64,000 nucleotides of DNA, from NCBI RefSeq assembly GCF_003573695.1, contig NC_039358.1, positions 15,934,637 through 15,998,636 on the forward strand, written 5' to 3'. Of this stretch, positions 1 to 12,699 are shown piece by piece; position 1 is the first letter of the stretch; each line of letters starts with the position of its first letter. The DNA is from Papaver somniferum (lineage: Eukaryota; Streptophyta; Magnoliopsida; Ranunculales; Papaveraceae). Below the pieces are notes generated by a model. The model was not told the origin of the DNA. It made no database searches and saw only the letters and a program-made list of their open reading frames with translations. Position numbers and translations under genes: made by a program.

Positions 1-2450
1 TCAACATAATGAGAACGACTAAGACTTATAAATGTTTGATTATCTTCTAATCCTCATCCCTAATTACATCAAAAGGGCCCAAGTCTTTCAAGTCAATGTT
101 CTCATTCAGTGCATGTTTTTAGTGGAATTGATCACATCTATGTTTGTATCAAGCATATCATCAACATACAAGCATACAATTACACAGACATCCTTAACAA
201 GTTACTTGTAGACATACTTGTCAGATTCATTAATTTAAATCCACTATCCATTATCACATGATTAAATTTTCCATGTCACTGTTTACGTGCTTATTTGAAA
301 ACCATACAAAGATTTTTCAAATTACAAACTTTGTATTCACAACCTTTCACTACAAAGTCTTCAGGTTGATCTATGTAAATTTCTTTACCTAATTCACGGT
401 TTTAGAAAAAGCTGTCTTAACATCCATCTGATGTATCTCTACGTTCTTTATGGCAGCAATAACAATTAGTATCTCAACGGAAGTAATTTCCGTCACAATT
501 GAATTAGAATCAAGGAAATCTACACCTTCTTTTAGTTTATAGCCTTTAGCTACCAACTTAGCTTAATATTTTTCCACAGTTTCATCTACCTATCGTTTCC
601 TCTTAAAGACTCATTTACATCCCATGGTCTTACAACCTGGAGGTAAACTAGCAAGCTCCCAAGTCTGGTTCCAACGGACTGAGTCCATTTCACTAAATGA
701 AGCTTCTTACCAGAATGGGGTTTCAGTAGATATTAAGGCTTCTTTACAAGTCTGTGGCTCAGACTAAGCTAGGCATGTTATGAAGTCGGTTTCATAAGAA
801 GTCTCAAGTCTAATTATTTTACTTCTCTTAGGCTCAACATCAACTTCATCTTCCTTTAAAATAAGTTCTGACTATTTGAAGATAAATCTAGGGGATCAAC
901 AACACATCTCTAATGAGGTACAGGTTTAGAATAAACATGTTCAAAGAACTCAGCATCCCTAGATTCCGTAATAATATTCACACCAATGTCAGAAAAAATC
1001 AGAACACACAACCAAAAATCTATTTGTAGAAGTATACTCAATATACCCTATACGAAAACACAATCAACATTTTTGGTTTCAATCTAGTTCTTTTAGGAAG
1101 AGGAATTACAATCTTAGTCAAACGCCCCCACACTTTGACACATTCATAAGAAGGTCATCTACCGTTCCATAAACCATATGGAGTTTCATCTGATTCTTAA
1201 AAGGGTACTTTATTCAGGATATACTAGTTAAGAGGACTGCCTCCCCCCACAAGGCCGCAGGTAATCCTGAACTAATCAACATGGAAATTATCATCTCCTT
1301 AAGGATACGGTTGTTATGTTCAAGGCTTCTAATTGGTTTCCAACTTCAAGTTTATACATCTTAAGGCTTCTAAGGCGTCATCCTTATCCTAAGCAAGTAT
1401 ACAAGATAGTACCTCGTACAATCATCTACGGAAGTTATAACCATCTTTTACCACAGTGGTTTTGGGTTGAACTCATGTCAACTAGGCCTAACTGAATTAA
1501 TTCTAAAGGCTTAGAATTACTCTGAACATTTGTGCTAAAAGATTTTATAGCATATTTTGATTCTTCACAGATTTCACTTTTGTGTTCAAAATCCAAACTA
1601 AATTTGGGTACGAAGCCTATGCTAGCCAGTTAAGCATTGACTTATAAGTTTACGGTTCCAAGTCTACCACGTAAAACAATCAATCACACAAAGATATCAC
1701 AAGAATCAACTACGTTCACATCATCAGTTTTTCCGTTAAGCTTATATAGACCCAAAGTCCTATAACTCTTGCTTAAAAAATCACTGCCTAGTTACAACAA
1801 GTTTTCCAGATTCAATTAAGATCTTAAATATTTTTCCATCTACAACAGAACAAGATACAAGATTTTCGCATATGCTCGGAACATGAAAACTTCATTCAAT
1901 GTGAGAATATTACAGATATGAGCTTCTGCTCGACCTTTTCCTTTTATGCAACCTCTATTGCATATGAGTTACTCAATAAGAGTTTCTCGACATCCCCTAT
2001 CCTATGATAGGAGGTGAACAGGTCTCTGTTTCAACAAACATTCTTGGTGGCTCCAGAGTCCACCTACTGGTCTCTCACATTGGTTATTAAAATAACTTCC
2101 GACATCATGCCACCAAACTCGTTCTAGTTTGTTTCAACTAAATTAGCATTAACTTTCTACTTATTAAGGTTTTTATGTTGTCTACAATTTACTGCCGCGT
2201 GGCCAAATTTTACAAACATAACACTCACCCTTAACTAAAGTAATTCCGGATTCAGGTTTACGAAATATACCTTTATCATGAAGACCATGCTTAGAGTTGC
2301 GTTCGATGTTCTCACCTTTGCCATCTTTGGAAGATTTGTTTCCAACCACATGCGGCTATTAGCCATGTCCCTCGGAGATGACACCTTTATTCACAAATCA
2401 CAATTCCAAATCAGAAAGTAAAATATGAGTTTTGAAGATAACATCTATAT
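1..2450 (-). pseudogene. Ty1/copia gag-pol remnant (3' part outside window)
   Basis: Decayed Ty1/copia polyprotein read leftwards. Translating the minus strand gives, in copia order, a zinc-knuckle start (C-Y-V-C, about 2177-2225), a protease active-site stretch V-D-S-G-A-T (about 2047-2064), an integrase stretch with A-L-W-G-E-A (about 1230-1310) and the RT box Y-V-D-D (157-168). Frames are broken throughout by stops and indels, and no piece is longer than a few tens of codons, so no protein is made. The order PR-INT-RT separates copia from gypsy. Most of gag seems missing between the knuckle and the LTR. The RNase H end and the 3' LTR lie beyond position 1. Confidence 0.85.
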
Positions 2451-2499
2451 ATACAAACTTCGTTTGAATCAGCGTTTCAAAAAACTCATGGTTACCCCA

Positions 2500-3443
2500 C
2501 AAAAATTAATTTAGTTAACAACAATTTTCTGCTCGTCAGAATTTTTCAGAAACGTTTTTCTGTTTTGTAAAATATCAAAAAATACTTTTACAACTCCAAA
2601 AATTCTGAAATTTTACGCGGGTAACTATCAGGATGTCTACTACGTTGTGTCAAAAGGGTTCATCGAAATTCCTTCTAGATTAAAAGATAAAATTGAAACT
2701 CTACAGCTGACCAGAAATTCGTTTTTGTTTTTCACTCCACAATTAACATCCATGATTCACAAACCAATCAATCGTTTTCGATTATTACAAATGCTAATGT
2801 CTTAAGATTGTTGGGTGCAATAATCAAAAACAAAGAAAAATCAAATAAGCAAAAGTTATTGATACTTAGCTCCTTTATAATGGAAGTGATTGCTTTGACG
2901 AAACGAACAAGCTCCCCGTATCTCCGCAACAGCAACAAGGCAAAACTTTGGAAAATAGAGTGAGTCACGTGTTCAACACGCTGTCCTTAAGACATTAGCG
3001 CCCGGCTACACTCAAGAGTGATGCTATAGCCCTCACAGGACGGATATCTCCAGGATAAAACACCCTAATACACCTACTACTAGCATATGTAGTAGATGCT
3101 CAACTTGAGCTTGGCAACTCCAAAAAACCGTTAAGGAAAATCGCGAATGCTTAAAAACCGCTATAAAATATTTTCCCTTAGGGGTCCCTCTAAAATATAG
3201 AGCAACCCCTTTCCCATAGATTTTACAAAAGTAGTGAATTTCTTTATATAATTGACAAATACAACTTAAGAAGAAAAACTCCCCGATGTGGGACTAAAAG
3301 CTTTATATAGTTTCTTAAAACTACTAAAAATTGGAAACTCCATGATGTGGGACTAAAAAGTTTCATTCACAAAATAAAACAATAAATTATAATTTTTTAT
3401 TAAAACTTTAAAAAATTATTTTTTTATTAATCGTTTTCCAACA
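2500..3443 (-). repeat. Putative 5' LTR of the minus-strand copia element
   Basis: On the minus strand the repeat starts at 3443 with TGTTGGAAAACG, followed by two copies of a TCCCACATC-like box (near 3290 and 3345), a common layout for plant copia LTR starts. It lies directly upstream of the copia remnant. The right end is fairly clear. The inner end is not: I found no primer-binding site, so the left limit is approximate. The second LTR needed to confirm it lies outside the window. Confidence 0.5.
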
Positions 3444-4524
3444 GTTATTAGTAGGTACTGTTAGGTTTGAAGTTTCGTATGTGCAGCAAAGGGATAAGCT
3501 GCTCTTTGTTTTGGGGTTTTTAAGTGTTTTTTAGTTTATGGGATGGGTTGTGTTCTTCACTGGTTCTATAATGGAGTCTATATTCATGAATACTAGACAA
3601 ACTTAATCCGCATCATTGTTCTTAACTTTTAGTTTTCATGTTAATTGTCGTACGGACTGTCTTTTTTTTCTTCTTCTTTTTCTTTAAAAGGGTATGATAT
3701 TTTCATATATAACTTTGATGATCATCATCATCATGTTCTCCCCAAGTGCTTTAAATAAACAGACCCAAGTTTTCTTTTTCTTCTCCTGTGTCACAAATGA
3801 TACTCTTCACATTTTCCGAAATGTCAAAACCATCCATAACACAAACGAAATGTGTGTATCAGTTGTGGTGTAGGAATGGCTGACAAAATCTCCGCCTGCT
3901 ACAGCCTACAGGTTTTGTTGGGACTCACTTTACCATAACACCCCTATAGCTATCAAAATGGTACAGAGAGAATTAATGGTAGTGGAGGAGGATATTAGGG
4001 TTTGTTTTATAGACTTTGGAGTAGGGTTAGTAGCTACTAACTATGGTTGGAGTAGCATGGTCCTATGGTTTAGAAATTACCAAGACATAGATACGCTAGC
4101 TAGATTGGTTTGAGCAACTTGGGAAACAAGAAGAAAAATCTACTTCATCTGGGGTTGAAAGAAAATTCTGAGTTTAGTCATGGAGCGTGCATGTCAAAGT
4201 GTCGTGATTTTAATCTGTGAATGTGAATAACCCTATGCACTGTACGTGTTTTCTATTTAAAGACCATAATGGTTGATATTGTTTGGCCCTTTAATTAATA
4301 GCTTTCGTCAACCATTTGTTATTTTTTTTCCTTTTTGCTTGATTAGGCAGTTCTATTAATCAACAAAAAAAAATACATGACTCAAAGATTAGGAAGATCG
4401 GGTTTTACTTTTAGCACTAGAGAGTAGAGTAAATTTTATGCTGTTTTTTTGTGAATGGTATTGCGGTTAATTAAGCTTCTATCATGTAACTAAGTAGTCT
4501 AAGTCTAACAGTAGTTGTTGTGCT
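3444..4524. other. Intergenic stretch, no gene seen
   Basis: About 1.1 kb of AT-rich sequence between the copia LTR and the chromovirus LTR. I see no open frame of useful length, no tRNA-like structure and no clear repeat. It is probably older flanking DNA. Confidence 0.5.
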
Positions 4525-4751
4525 TGTTATGGGCCTGTTATTCTTATAAGCCCATTGACTAAGTTCTACCCACTTATGTTATTTCCTTTTTTAGGGCACC
4601 CGAGTAGTTATTACCACCCAATGGGTGCTTGAGTAGTAACACGGTTTGTAAAAAAAAAATCATGTTGGAAAAAATCAAAAGATTATCAGGCTCTTCCTTA
4701 AGTTAGGAGAGTAGGTTACTGAAAGTAATTGTGTCTGTGAATCTCATGACA
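4525..4751 (+). repeat. 5' LTR of the outer chromovirus
   Basis: It matches 20264-20511 over nearly its whole length, for example around 'agcccattga' and 'gattatcagg'. It begins TGTTATGGG and ends CATGACA just before the primer-binding site. The 3' copy has about 30 extra bases in the middle that this copy lacks. Confidence 0.85.
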
Positions 4752-4752
4752 A

Positions 4753-4762
4753 TTGGTATCAG
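4753..4762 (+). promoter_or_regulatory. Primer-binding site, initiator tRNA-Met type
   Basis: TTGGTATCAG one base after the LTR end matches the start of the usual TGGTATCAGAGC site complementary to the 3' end of initiator methionine tRNA. The next bases diverge (CCATTT), so the site is partly eroded. Confidence 0.75.
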
Positions 4763-4789
4763 CCATTTACGATCTTGATTTCTTGAGTG

Positions 4790-5730
4790 ATGACCGGAGG
4801 AGGAGAGATGATTACTACAGTAAAGGAAGCTGCAGCTCAGTTGCAAGCTCATTCAGATCGACTAGTGACTTTAGAAGAATCGGTTAAAACCCTTGCTTTT
4901 GAATTCCGTTCGCTATCTGTTGAGATGATTCCTGTTAAGGAATCCCCTATCCACTATCGCCTTGTTGTGTCAACGAATGGGTATTCCAGTAGATCAAATT
5001 TCTGAGGCTATACCAGATCCATCCGGTGATGCTGTTGTTCCTCCATAGCTTAACGCAATGATTTCTCAATTCACCTTGATGGTAGAGCTGATTCATGGTT
5101 TCTAGATTATCAAGAAGGTAAAACTATGATAGAATGGTCTCAATTTTCTTCTGATATTTGTTGTCGTTTTGAAGACATAGCTTCTGATAACTAAGTAGGA
5201 AGTTTTAATAATTTGTCTCAACTTACAACTGTAGAAGAGTATTTTGATAGATATGAATCCTTAAAATCTTTGATGAAATCTCATAACCCCAGTTTATCTG
5301 AAGACTATTTCACCATGAGATTTATCAGTGACCTCAAAGACGAGATTTGAAACCCTGTTCAAATGTTTAAACCATCTATAGACACAGATGCCTTCTATTT
5401 GGCTAGAATGCAACAGGCTTATGTCGAATTTCAATCTACTCGTACTCGACCATTCTCTAAACCATTTCAACCTTATAATACATCTTCTTCTACTCCCCAT
5501 TCTACGAGACCTGTTCTGTCTCCATTTACTACTCCTCCCAAACCACCTTTCTCCAACTCTAAACCATTTGTTACCCTTCCATCAACACCTACTAAATTGG
5601 AACAACCCTTTCCTCCTATTAAAAAACTTACCCCGGCTCAAATGAAGGTTAGACGAGATAAAGGGTTATGCTACAACTGCGATGAATTCTATAAACAAGG
5701 TCACATTTGCAAGACTCATCAGTTGTTTAT
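4790..5730 (+). pseudogene. Outer chromovirus gag with CCHC knuckle, interrupted
   Basis: Gag of the outer element. The first ATG at 4790 opens a 71-codon frame with a heptad-like helical N-terminus. The reading then passes through several stops and shifts before the long frame from 5363. That frame is Pro/Ser/Thr-rich and ends in a zinc knuckle near 5670-5712 of the form C-x2-C-x7-H-I-C, slightly irregular compared with C-x2-C-x4-H-x4-C. The frame runs straight into the LTR of the inner element at 5731, so gag and pol are now 11 kb apart. The missing downstream part resumes at 16855. Confidence 0.8.
5726..5730 (+). repeat. Left target-site duplication (TTTAT) of the inner element
   Basis: TTTAT directly precedes the 5' LTR and is repeated at 16850-16854 directly after the 3' LTR. 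Five bases is the usual duplication size for gypsy integration, and it fixes both ends of the insertion to the base. Confidence 0.9.
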
Positions 5731-7420
5731 TGATAGGCACATTTTTGTGTATGAATTGTCCTCAATGTCTCTATTGTTAGTGCTCGATTTTTGTACTAAT
5801 TATGGTGTTTTATGTGTGTGTAGGTATTTTTGGCCAATAAACATTTTTGGAAAAATCGGCTCAAAAAATTATGCAAAACATCCCCCGGAGGATATTAGTT
5901 ATGTGGACTCTCAGATTGGATAAGGGGCACCCAGTTACTAAGGGGCATCCCAGGACGCCACTTACTATTCGCACCCCTGTCGTGGATAAGGGGCAGTTCA
6001 TCTTCAACACTTTAAAAACGAATTTGGCGGGAAAAGAAGCTCTCAACCATCAGGAATTAGGGTTTATGATTTGGGCATGTTTTTGGGAGATTAAAGGGCT
6101 GAAATTAATTGGGTTTGCTCTAATGGAGTAAACAGGGTTGGTAGTGGTGTTCGTTTCGATTGGAATTGATTATATCGACGGTTGGGAGGTAAACAAGATT
6201 TTTGGTCGGGATTGTTCATCTTCTCCGGCAAAGTCACCTGGTTATGATTTGGACGAGCTTTCTATTGGACTTTCTCATGGTTTCGAGTTGGTTTAGGCCT
6301 GTTTTGATCAAACAGGCTTGGTAATGGACACTGAATCGAAGAAACAGATTTATCCATGAAGTTTTGGCAACATGGAGAAGTAGGGTTTCACGGTTTTTCT
6401 TTTCATTCTCTGTCCCGAGTGCAGCTGATGTTTGCGTGTGGGAAGAAGCAGTTGGTCGCGATTTAAAAGGTGCTAGGAACGTTTTTGGAGTGTGTAAACA
6501 CAAGTCAGCTGCGTGAGGAGTTGAAATAGCAAATAAAATCACATATCTTGCATGGAAGTAAAAGAAAATAGTTTTGGTTGATTGTCGAGATTATGTGGAG
6601 TTATGAGGATTTATTCGTGGTTCAATTGGGTATATAAAGGCTGCTGGAACCACAAAGGAGGGTTACGAGAGTTTGGGGGAGATTACAGAGCTGTGAAAGT
6701 CGAGTTGCTGAAGAATCACTATTTCTGCTGCTGTGAAGAACACCAAAAACATTAGGCGCGCAACAGCAGTCGTTTCTCAACAGTGGAAACGACACACAGG
6801 CGAGGGTCGAGAATCAGCGACAATACTCTGTTCTATCGTTCTTTTCAGTTTGTAACACTTATAACTGTTGCAAACCCGGTTTTTAATAGTTTTTCTCGAT
6901 TTCATCTTTGTAAACACCCTTTGAGCAATAAAAATGAATTTTGAGTGTGTTTCCAACACGATGATGAGCTAATTCTCCCACAACCAAGGCAATGAGGAAG
7001 CTATTCACGCATGAATAATGGGTAACTATTTCATTTTCTCTAATTTTCAATTATAATTCACTCAATCACTGCTCTTGCAGAGTTTTTAAATGTTTACATA
7101 ATTTTCTTAATTACTTGTGATTCAATTTGATAGATTATACTTTGTTTAATCAATTGATAGTCTATGCTTGGGGAATACAATTAATATTTGAGAATATGTT
7201 TGATTAATTGTGAATTAAGAAATAAGGTACTTAAAAGATAATTAGAGTTTCGGATTATTTTCCATAATTTATTCATGTGTGATAGTGGAATCAGTGTCTT
7301 GGTTATTCCTAATAATCTTGAATTAAGTTTTGTTTGTTTTTAAATTTCATTAAATCTAAAATCTTTGCTTTCACAAGTCTCAACGAACGTTTTACTACAA
7401 CTCAATTTGAAATCACATCA
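5731..7420 (+). repeat. 5' LTR of the Athila-type element
   Basis: 1690 bp, starting TGATAGGCAC and ending ATCACATCA. It contains a TATA box (6631-6638) and an AATAAA signal (6927-6932), giving a plausible U3-R-U5 layout. By eye there are about 20 differences from the 3' LTR in the first 340 bases, mostly transitions, and clearly fewer further in. Confidence 0.93.
6631..6638 (+). promoter_or_regulatory. LTR TATA box (copy in the 3' LTR at 16061-16068)
   Basis: TATATAAA preceded by GGG, at the same place in both LTRs and about 290 bases upstream of the shared AATAAA signal (6927-6932; 16356-16361). It is the likely core promoter for genomic RNA. This is inference from position and motif. Confidence 0.6.
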
Positions 7421-7426
7421 AATTTT

Positions 7427-7444
7427 TGGCGCCGCCGACGCGGA
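7427..7444 (+). promoter_or_regulatory. Primer-binding site, tRNA-Asp type
   Basis: TGGCGCCGCCGACGCGGA lies 6 bases after the 5' LTR. The first eight bases match the TGGCGCCG start typical of Athila/Tat primer sites complementary to tRNA-Asp. The rest has several mismatches. Confidence 0.75.
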
Positions 7445-8538
7445 CTTGTCTTTAGGCTAGAGTTTTTAGATATATTTTTTTTAGGTTTTTATTTGTTTTT
7501 TATTTTATTTGTTCTTCTTTACGTTTCTGGGTTTTTGTCTTTTCCTTACAGATTTTGGAATTTGGAGCGAAAGAAAAATTTGCCAAAGCTTTTGGTGAAT
7601 ACTTAAAGATTTGGAGTAAAAGCAAAGCGAAAGGAGCGAAAGAAAAGGAGAATAAAAATTAATTAAAAAAAAAAAGAAAGACATTTTTTTTATTTTTAGA
7701 ATTTTTTTAGAATTTTTTTTAGATTATCTTTTTTCTTTTGCACTTTATTTTTGGACTTTGGGACTCTATTTTTTTTTAAAAACCCTACGGAAGGGTAGTT
7801 TAAATATAAATTGTTTGCAGAGAAAGACGGCGATTACGATATCGCCTCGGCCCCTCGGGTTCGTACATGACATAGGAGTCGTGGCCCGAGTCGACTTCAG
7901 CGGTTCATCCCCCGTCTGGTACGGGAGGTAAGTTTGTCGAAACACTCGCGAATCCCTGTCAGCGAGTCACTGTATTCCTTCGTTTGCATATATGCTGAGG
8001 ATTTGAAAACGGCTGCTTTAATTTCCTAGTAAAGGGCAAGGACTGGCCATACAAGATAAGGGTTCGGATTTCATCACCGTTCCCTTCTTGCCCGCCTTAG
8101 GAAAACGAAACCAAACGCGAACCTAAGCCTAAAATTTGACTAGAACGAGACCTATAGGGTAACGAGCTTAATAGGAAAGTCATTCGAAAAATATTGGTTA
8201 CTCTTTTAAGCATGCTTCAAAGTTCATGATGGTTTCTGTGAGTTGAATACGCCGCCTTGTAACGCCGGTGAGGCCTTGGGTATCAAAGCTCCATTGAGCT
8301 TCCCTCGTCTCGATTCAACTTACTTAAACTCGGATTGATTCCAGAGGGGTTTGCTTAAATTGTAACGAATTCCCTTTCGAAGGATTAGAAGCTGGTCTAG
8401 AAACAATCTAAGTGGAGCCATCATGCTTTTTGTTTGCTAGAAATCTTTAGGTTTGCTTTGGTGGAGTCAGCCTGTTTGTGTTTGCATAGAACTTCCCTTC
8501 CTTTTAGGATTTCTTTCTTTCTTTTGTTTTTCTAGTGT
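7445..8538 (+). other. Untranslated leader of the Athila-type element
   Basis: About 1.1 kb between primer site and gag with no supported frame. It starts with a long T-rich and A-rich stretch (7480-7780), followed by more GC-balanced sequence. Long leaders are usual in this clade and may hold packaging signals, but I see no specific structure. Confidence 0.6.
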
Positions 8539-10503
8539 ATGCCCAAGGTTATTAAAGAGCGGGCTTGGAAAAGAAACACTCTAGGTCGTTTGATTAGTGA
8601 TAAACCTAGTAGTTCTTCTTGTGAAGGCGGGGAGCTCGAAGACTCTTCTTTTGAGAGCCCTGTTTTTGGAAACTTCAGTTTTGAGAATCTGTCTCTTCGT
8701 GAGGAAAATACCCCTAGTACTTCAGCTGTGCCAGCATGGCAACTTTGAAAGATTACATGTTCCCAACTAGGTCCACCCGAGCTTCGTGCATTAAATTGCC
8801 AGCCACTACGGCTAATTTCGAGATAAAACCTAGTATTCTTCAGATGATCCCTATATTCTTAGGGAAAGATGATGAGAACCCTTATTTTCATATTAGGGAC
8901 TTTGAGGAAATTTGTGGGACAATTAGAATAAAAGACCTTACTGATGAAGTCTTGAAACTTAAGATGTTTCCCTTTTCCTTGAGAGATAAAGCCAAGACCT
9001 GGCTGAACAACCTACCATCTGAATCCATTGAAACATGGCAGGAACTTATTGCTGCTTTCTATATGAAATTCTACCCTAAGCATAAAACTGCGTCTGTTAG
9101 GCAGAAAATTAGTGCTAGTGTGCAACAAGAGGGAGAGTCTCTTTATAGGTTTTTAGAGATTCAATGATCTCCTATCCCAGTGTCCTCACCATGGATTTGA
9201 TAAGATGAAACTCGTAGAGATTATTTATGATGGTTTAGACTATTCAACCAAAGCCATGGTTGAGTCTATGTGCGCTGGTGAGTTCACTAGTAAAAGTGTG
9301 ATGATGCTTTTACCTTCTTAGGAGTGTCGCTGAAAAATCCCAACAGTGGGAGTCTTGTGTTGAACCCCCAAAAGACTCTTGGTCAATAGAAGTAGCACCA
9401 ATGTGGTAGATACAAGCTTCGGGTCTGATGCTAAGTTTGCTGCTTTGTCTAGAAGGTTAGAAGCTTTGGAATTGAATCATCCTAAACATAGGTCTCTTGT
9501 TGAACCTGATGATAGGTTTAGAGCCTCTCAAGTGTCTAGTTGTGGAGTAGAACCCAATAACTCGTTTTGGGAAGGTCAGGTTAGTGAAGAGCAAGCCCAT
9601 GCTGTCTATAACAATGCTAGGTTTGAGAACCGTCAGAAGTTTGACCCATACTCAGAGACTTACAACCCTGGTTGGAGAAACCATCCTAATTTTTCTTGGT
9701 CTAAGGGTCAGAATCAAGGACAGTCTAGTAATTCTCAGCCTCCCCCAGGTTTTGGTTATGCTAAGAACTCTTCAGGTCAACCCCAGTTTCAGAATGAGAA
9801 AAGATCTCCACCTTAGAAGAAACCCTTACTATGTTAGCAAAGAACCATGAGATGTTATCAAAGAACCACTGTGGTTTTCAAGAAGAAACCAGGCAGAATT
9901 TTAAGAATAATTCCCAGTCTCTTGCTAACTTAGAACTTCAAGTCGGCCAAATAGCTAAGTTTCTTAGTGAAAGAGAAGATGGAAGGTTCCCTAGTCAAAC
10001 TGATCCTAACCCTAAAGGAGAGAAATCGTACAATCATGTGAATTCTATAACAACCCTTAGGAGTGGAAAGAAAGTTGACAATAAGGTTGCCATGCCTGAT
10101 AGTGAACATGTTGTAGTTCACCCTTCTGAGCCAGAAAATGAGGAGACTGATAGAGTCTCCAAAGAGACCAATGAGGGTCATGCTGAGCCCGGCTTTGTTC
10201 CCAGAGCCCCGTTCCCCCAGCTGCTAGTTCCAACTAAGAGGGAGTCCAACTTTAATGATATATTGGAGGTTTTTAAGCAGGTTACTATCAACCTCCCATT
10301 GTTAGATGCGATTAAGCAGATTCCCGCTTATGCCAAGTTTCTTAAGGATATGTGTACGCGAAAGCGAAAACTTAGTGTCCAGAAGAAAGCCTTCCTAGCT
10401 AGTCATGTGAGTTCTATTATTCAGAATACCACTACTCCTAAGTATAAAGACCCAGGGTCCCCTACTATTTCTTGCACAATAGGTAAACCGTGTCGAGAAA
10501 GCT
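8539..10503 (+). pseudogene. Athila-type gag, frameshifted
   Basis: Gag polyprotein of the inner element, in at least four frame pieces (8539-8748, 8736-9167, 9379-9816, 9831-10503). The second piece carries the retrotransposon gag (capsid) domain, recognisable by F-x-L-R-D-K-A-K-x-W-L and a following F-Y-M-K-F-Y-P. The fourth piece ends in the conserved spacer of Athila elements (D-A-I-K-Q-I-P-x-Y-A-K-F-L-K-D) that precedes protease. No CCHC knuckle is evident, which is normal for this clade. The last break is an extra base in a short A run near 10484, which separates gag from the protease frame. Confidence 0.88.
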
Positions 10504-11250
10504 TTGCTTGACTTAGGAGCCAGTGTGAACTTACTGCCATACCATGTGTACCTTAAGCTAGGACTTGGTGAGATGAAACCTACCCAGATGACACTTCAGT
10601 TAGCTGATAGGTCCGTTAAAATTCCTCGTGGTGTGATCGAGGACGTTCTTATTGAGGTCGACAAGTTTATTTATCCAGTGGATTTTGTTATCCTAGATAC
10701 CCAACCTGTCCCTGACCCAGAGAACCAAATACCAGTGATTTTAGGTCGCCCGTTTTTAGCTACATCCAATGCGATCATTAACTGTCGAAATGGTATTATG
10801 AATTTGTCTTTTGGTAATATGACTATTGAGCTGAACATTTTTAATATTAGTAAGCTACCCTCTGAACTAGATGACTCGAACATAGAAGAGGTGAACATGA
10901 TAGGAACATTAGTCGAGGAGTCATTACCAAACACTTTGTTAGAAGATCCATTAGAGAAATGCCTAGCCCACTTTGGGATTGATTTTGATGATGACGATGT
11001 GATTAATGAGGTGAATGCTTTGTTAGATTCAACCCCTTTGATAGACACTAGTAATGGCTGGAAACCTAAGTTCGAACCTCTACCCGTTTCTGAGTCTACC
11101 CTAGTTCCTTCGTTAGAAAAGCCTCCTAAGTTGGACCTTAAACCATTACCAGATTCCCTGAAGTATGTGTTTTTAGGCCCATCTGAAACTTTACCTGTGA
11201 TTATAGCATCCGACTTGGATAGTGATCAGGAAAGTAGGCTAGTGACCGTC
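10504..11250 (+). pseudogene. Athila-type protease and linker
   Basis: Aspartic protease of the inner pol. The active-site region reads L-D-L-G-A-S, where D-L-G-A-S replaces the D-S-G-A/T of other elements, as is typical in Athila. About 80 residues later comes I-L-G-R-P-F-L, the second conserved protease motif. The domain covers about residues 1-120 of the frame, then an acidic linker leads to RT. The frame is open from 10504 to 11823, so this domain itself is intact, but it is cut off from gag by a frameshift. Confidence 0.88.
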
Positions 11251-12660
11251 CTTCAGAATAACAAGGAAGCTTTAGGGTGGACCATAGCAGACATTAAGGG
11301 TATAAGTCCTACTGATTGTATGCATCATATCTATTTAGAGAGTGACACCAAACCTTCTAGGGAGATGCAACGTCGACTGAACCCTAATATGAAAGAAGTA
11401 GTTCGAACCGAGGTTCTTAAGCTGTTAGATGCAGGCATTATCTACCCCATTTCAGACAGTAAGTGGGTCAGCCCCGTTCAGGTTGTTCCCAAGAAATCCG
11501 GTATTACTGTAGTCCAGAATGATAACAATGAGTTAATCCCAACCCGGGTGACCACGGGTTGGCGTGTCTGTATTGACTATAGGAAATTGAACAAGGTCAC
11601 TAGGAAGGACCACTTTCCCCTTCCCTTCATCGACCAAATGCTAGAGAGATTAGCTGGACGTAGCCATTATTGCTTTTTAGATGGATACTGCGGTTATAAT
11701 CAGGTTGTTACCCCAGAAGACCAAGAGAAAACCACTTTTACCTGTCCCTTTGGTACCTTTGCGTATAGACGCATGCCTTTCGGGCTATGTAATGCCCCTG
11801 CGACCTTTCAGCGTTGTATGTGAGCATATTTTCTGACATGGTAGAACGGTTCTTAGAGGTCTTTATGGATGATTTTTCAGTGTTTGGTTCGTCTTTCGAT
11901 GAGTGCTTGCATCATTTGTCATTAGTTTTGACTAGGTGTAAGGAAAAGAATTTAGTGCTTAATTGGGAGAAATGTCACTTCATGGTTCGTTCAGGAATTG
12001 TTCTAGGGCATATCGTATCTTCGAAGGGTATAGAGGTAGATAGAGCCAAAGTTGACCTTATTAAAACTTTACAGGTCCCAAAAACCGTAAGAGATATTAG
12101 GTCATTCTTAGGGCATGCAGGTTTTTATCGTCGATTCATTAAGGATTTTAGCTTATTTCTAGACCTCTTTGCAATTTGCTTGCAAAAGACGTTAAGTTTG
12201 TCTTTGATGATGCTTGTTTAGAGGCTTTTGAGAAGCTTAAGAATTTACTCACTACCGCCCCCATAGTCCAGGCACCCAACTGGAACCTACCCTTTGAGAT
12301 CATGTGTGATGCTTCAGATTATGCTATTGGTGTTGTGCTAGGTCAGCGAGAAAATAAGTTACTTCATGTGATTTACTATGCTAGCAAAACTCTGAATGAT
12401 GCCCAGTTGAACTATACCACTACGGAGAACTATTAGCTATTGTGTTTGCCTTAGACAAGTTTAGATCCTACCTCTTAGGTTCTAAGGTCATAATCTTTAC
12501 TGATCATGCTGCTTTGAAGTATCTTCTTTCCAAGAAGGATACTAAACCTAGATTGATTAGATGGATCCTATTGTTGCAGGAATTTTCCTTAGACATTAGA
12601 GATAAAAAAGGTGCAGAAAATGTAGTAGCAGACCACTTGTCTAGGCTTGTTGTGGATACC
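11251..12660 (+). pseudogene. Athila-type reverse transcriptase and RNase H
   Basis: RT starts around 11260 and includes G-W-R-V-C-I-D-Y-R-K-L-N, then P-F-G-L-C-N-A-P-A-T-F-Q, and the catalytic box F-M-D-D near 11862. RNase H follows with C-D-A-S-D near 12304, T-D-H-A near 12500 and D-H-L-S-R near 12630. The reading moves between three frames. There is a short deletion at about 11823 just before the catalytic box, a shift near 12176, and another near 12434 inside RNase H. Catalytic residues are still legible, so inactivation is by frame loss and not by active-site substitution. Confidence 0.9.
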
Positions 12661-12699
12661 CTTAATGATTCTCCTCCTGTTAGGGATAGTTTTCCTGAT

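Noticed and set aside
2768..2968. 66-codon minus-strand hydrophobic frame
   Set aside because: It falls inside the probable copia LTR and has no family features.
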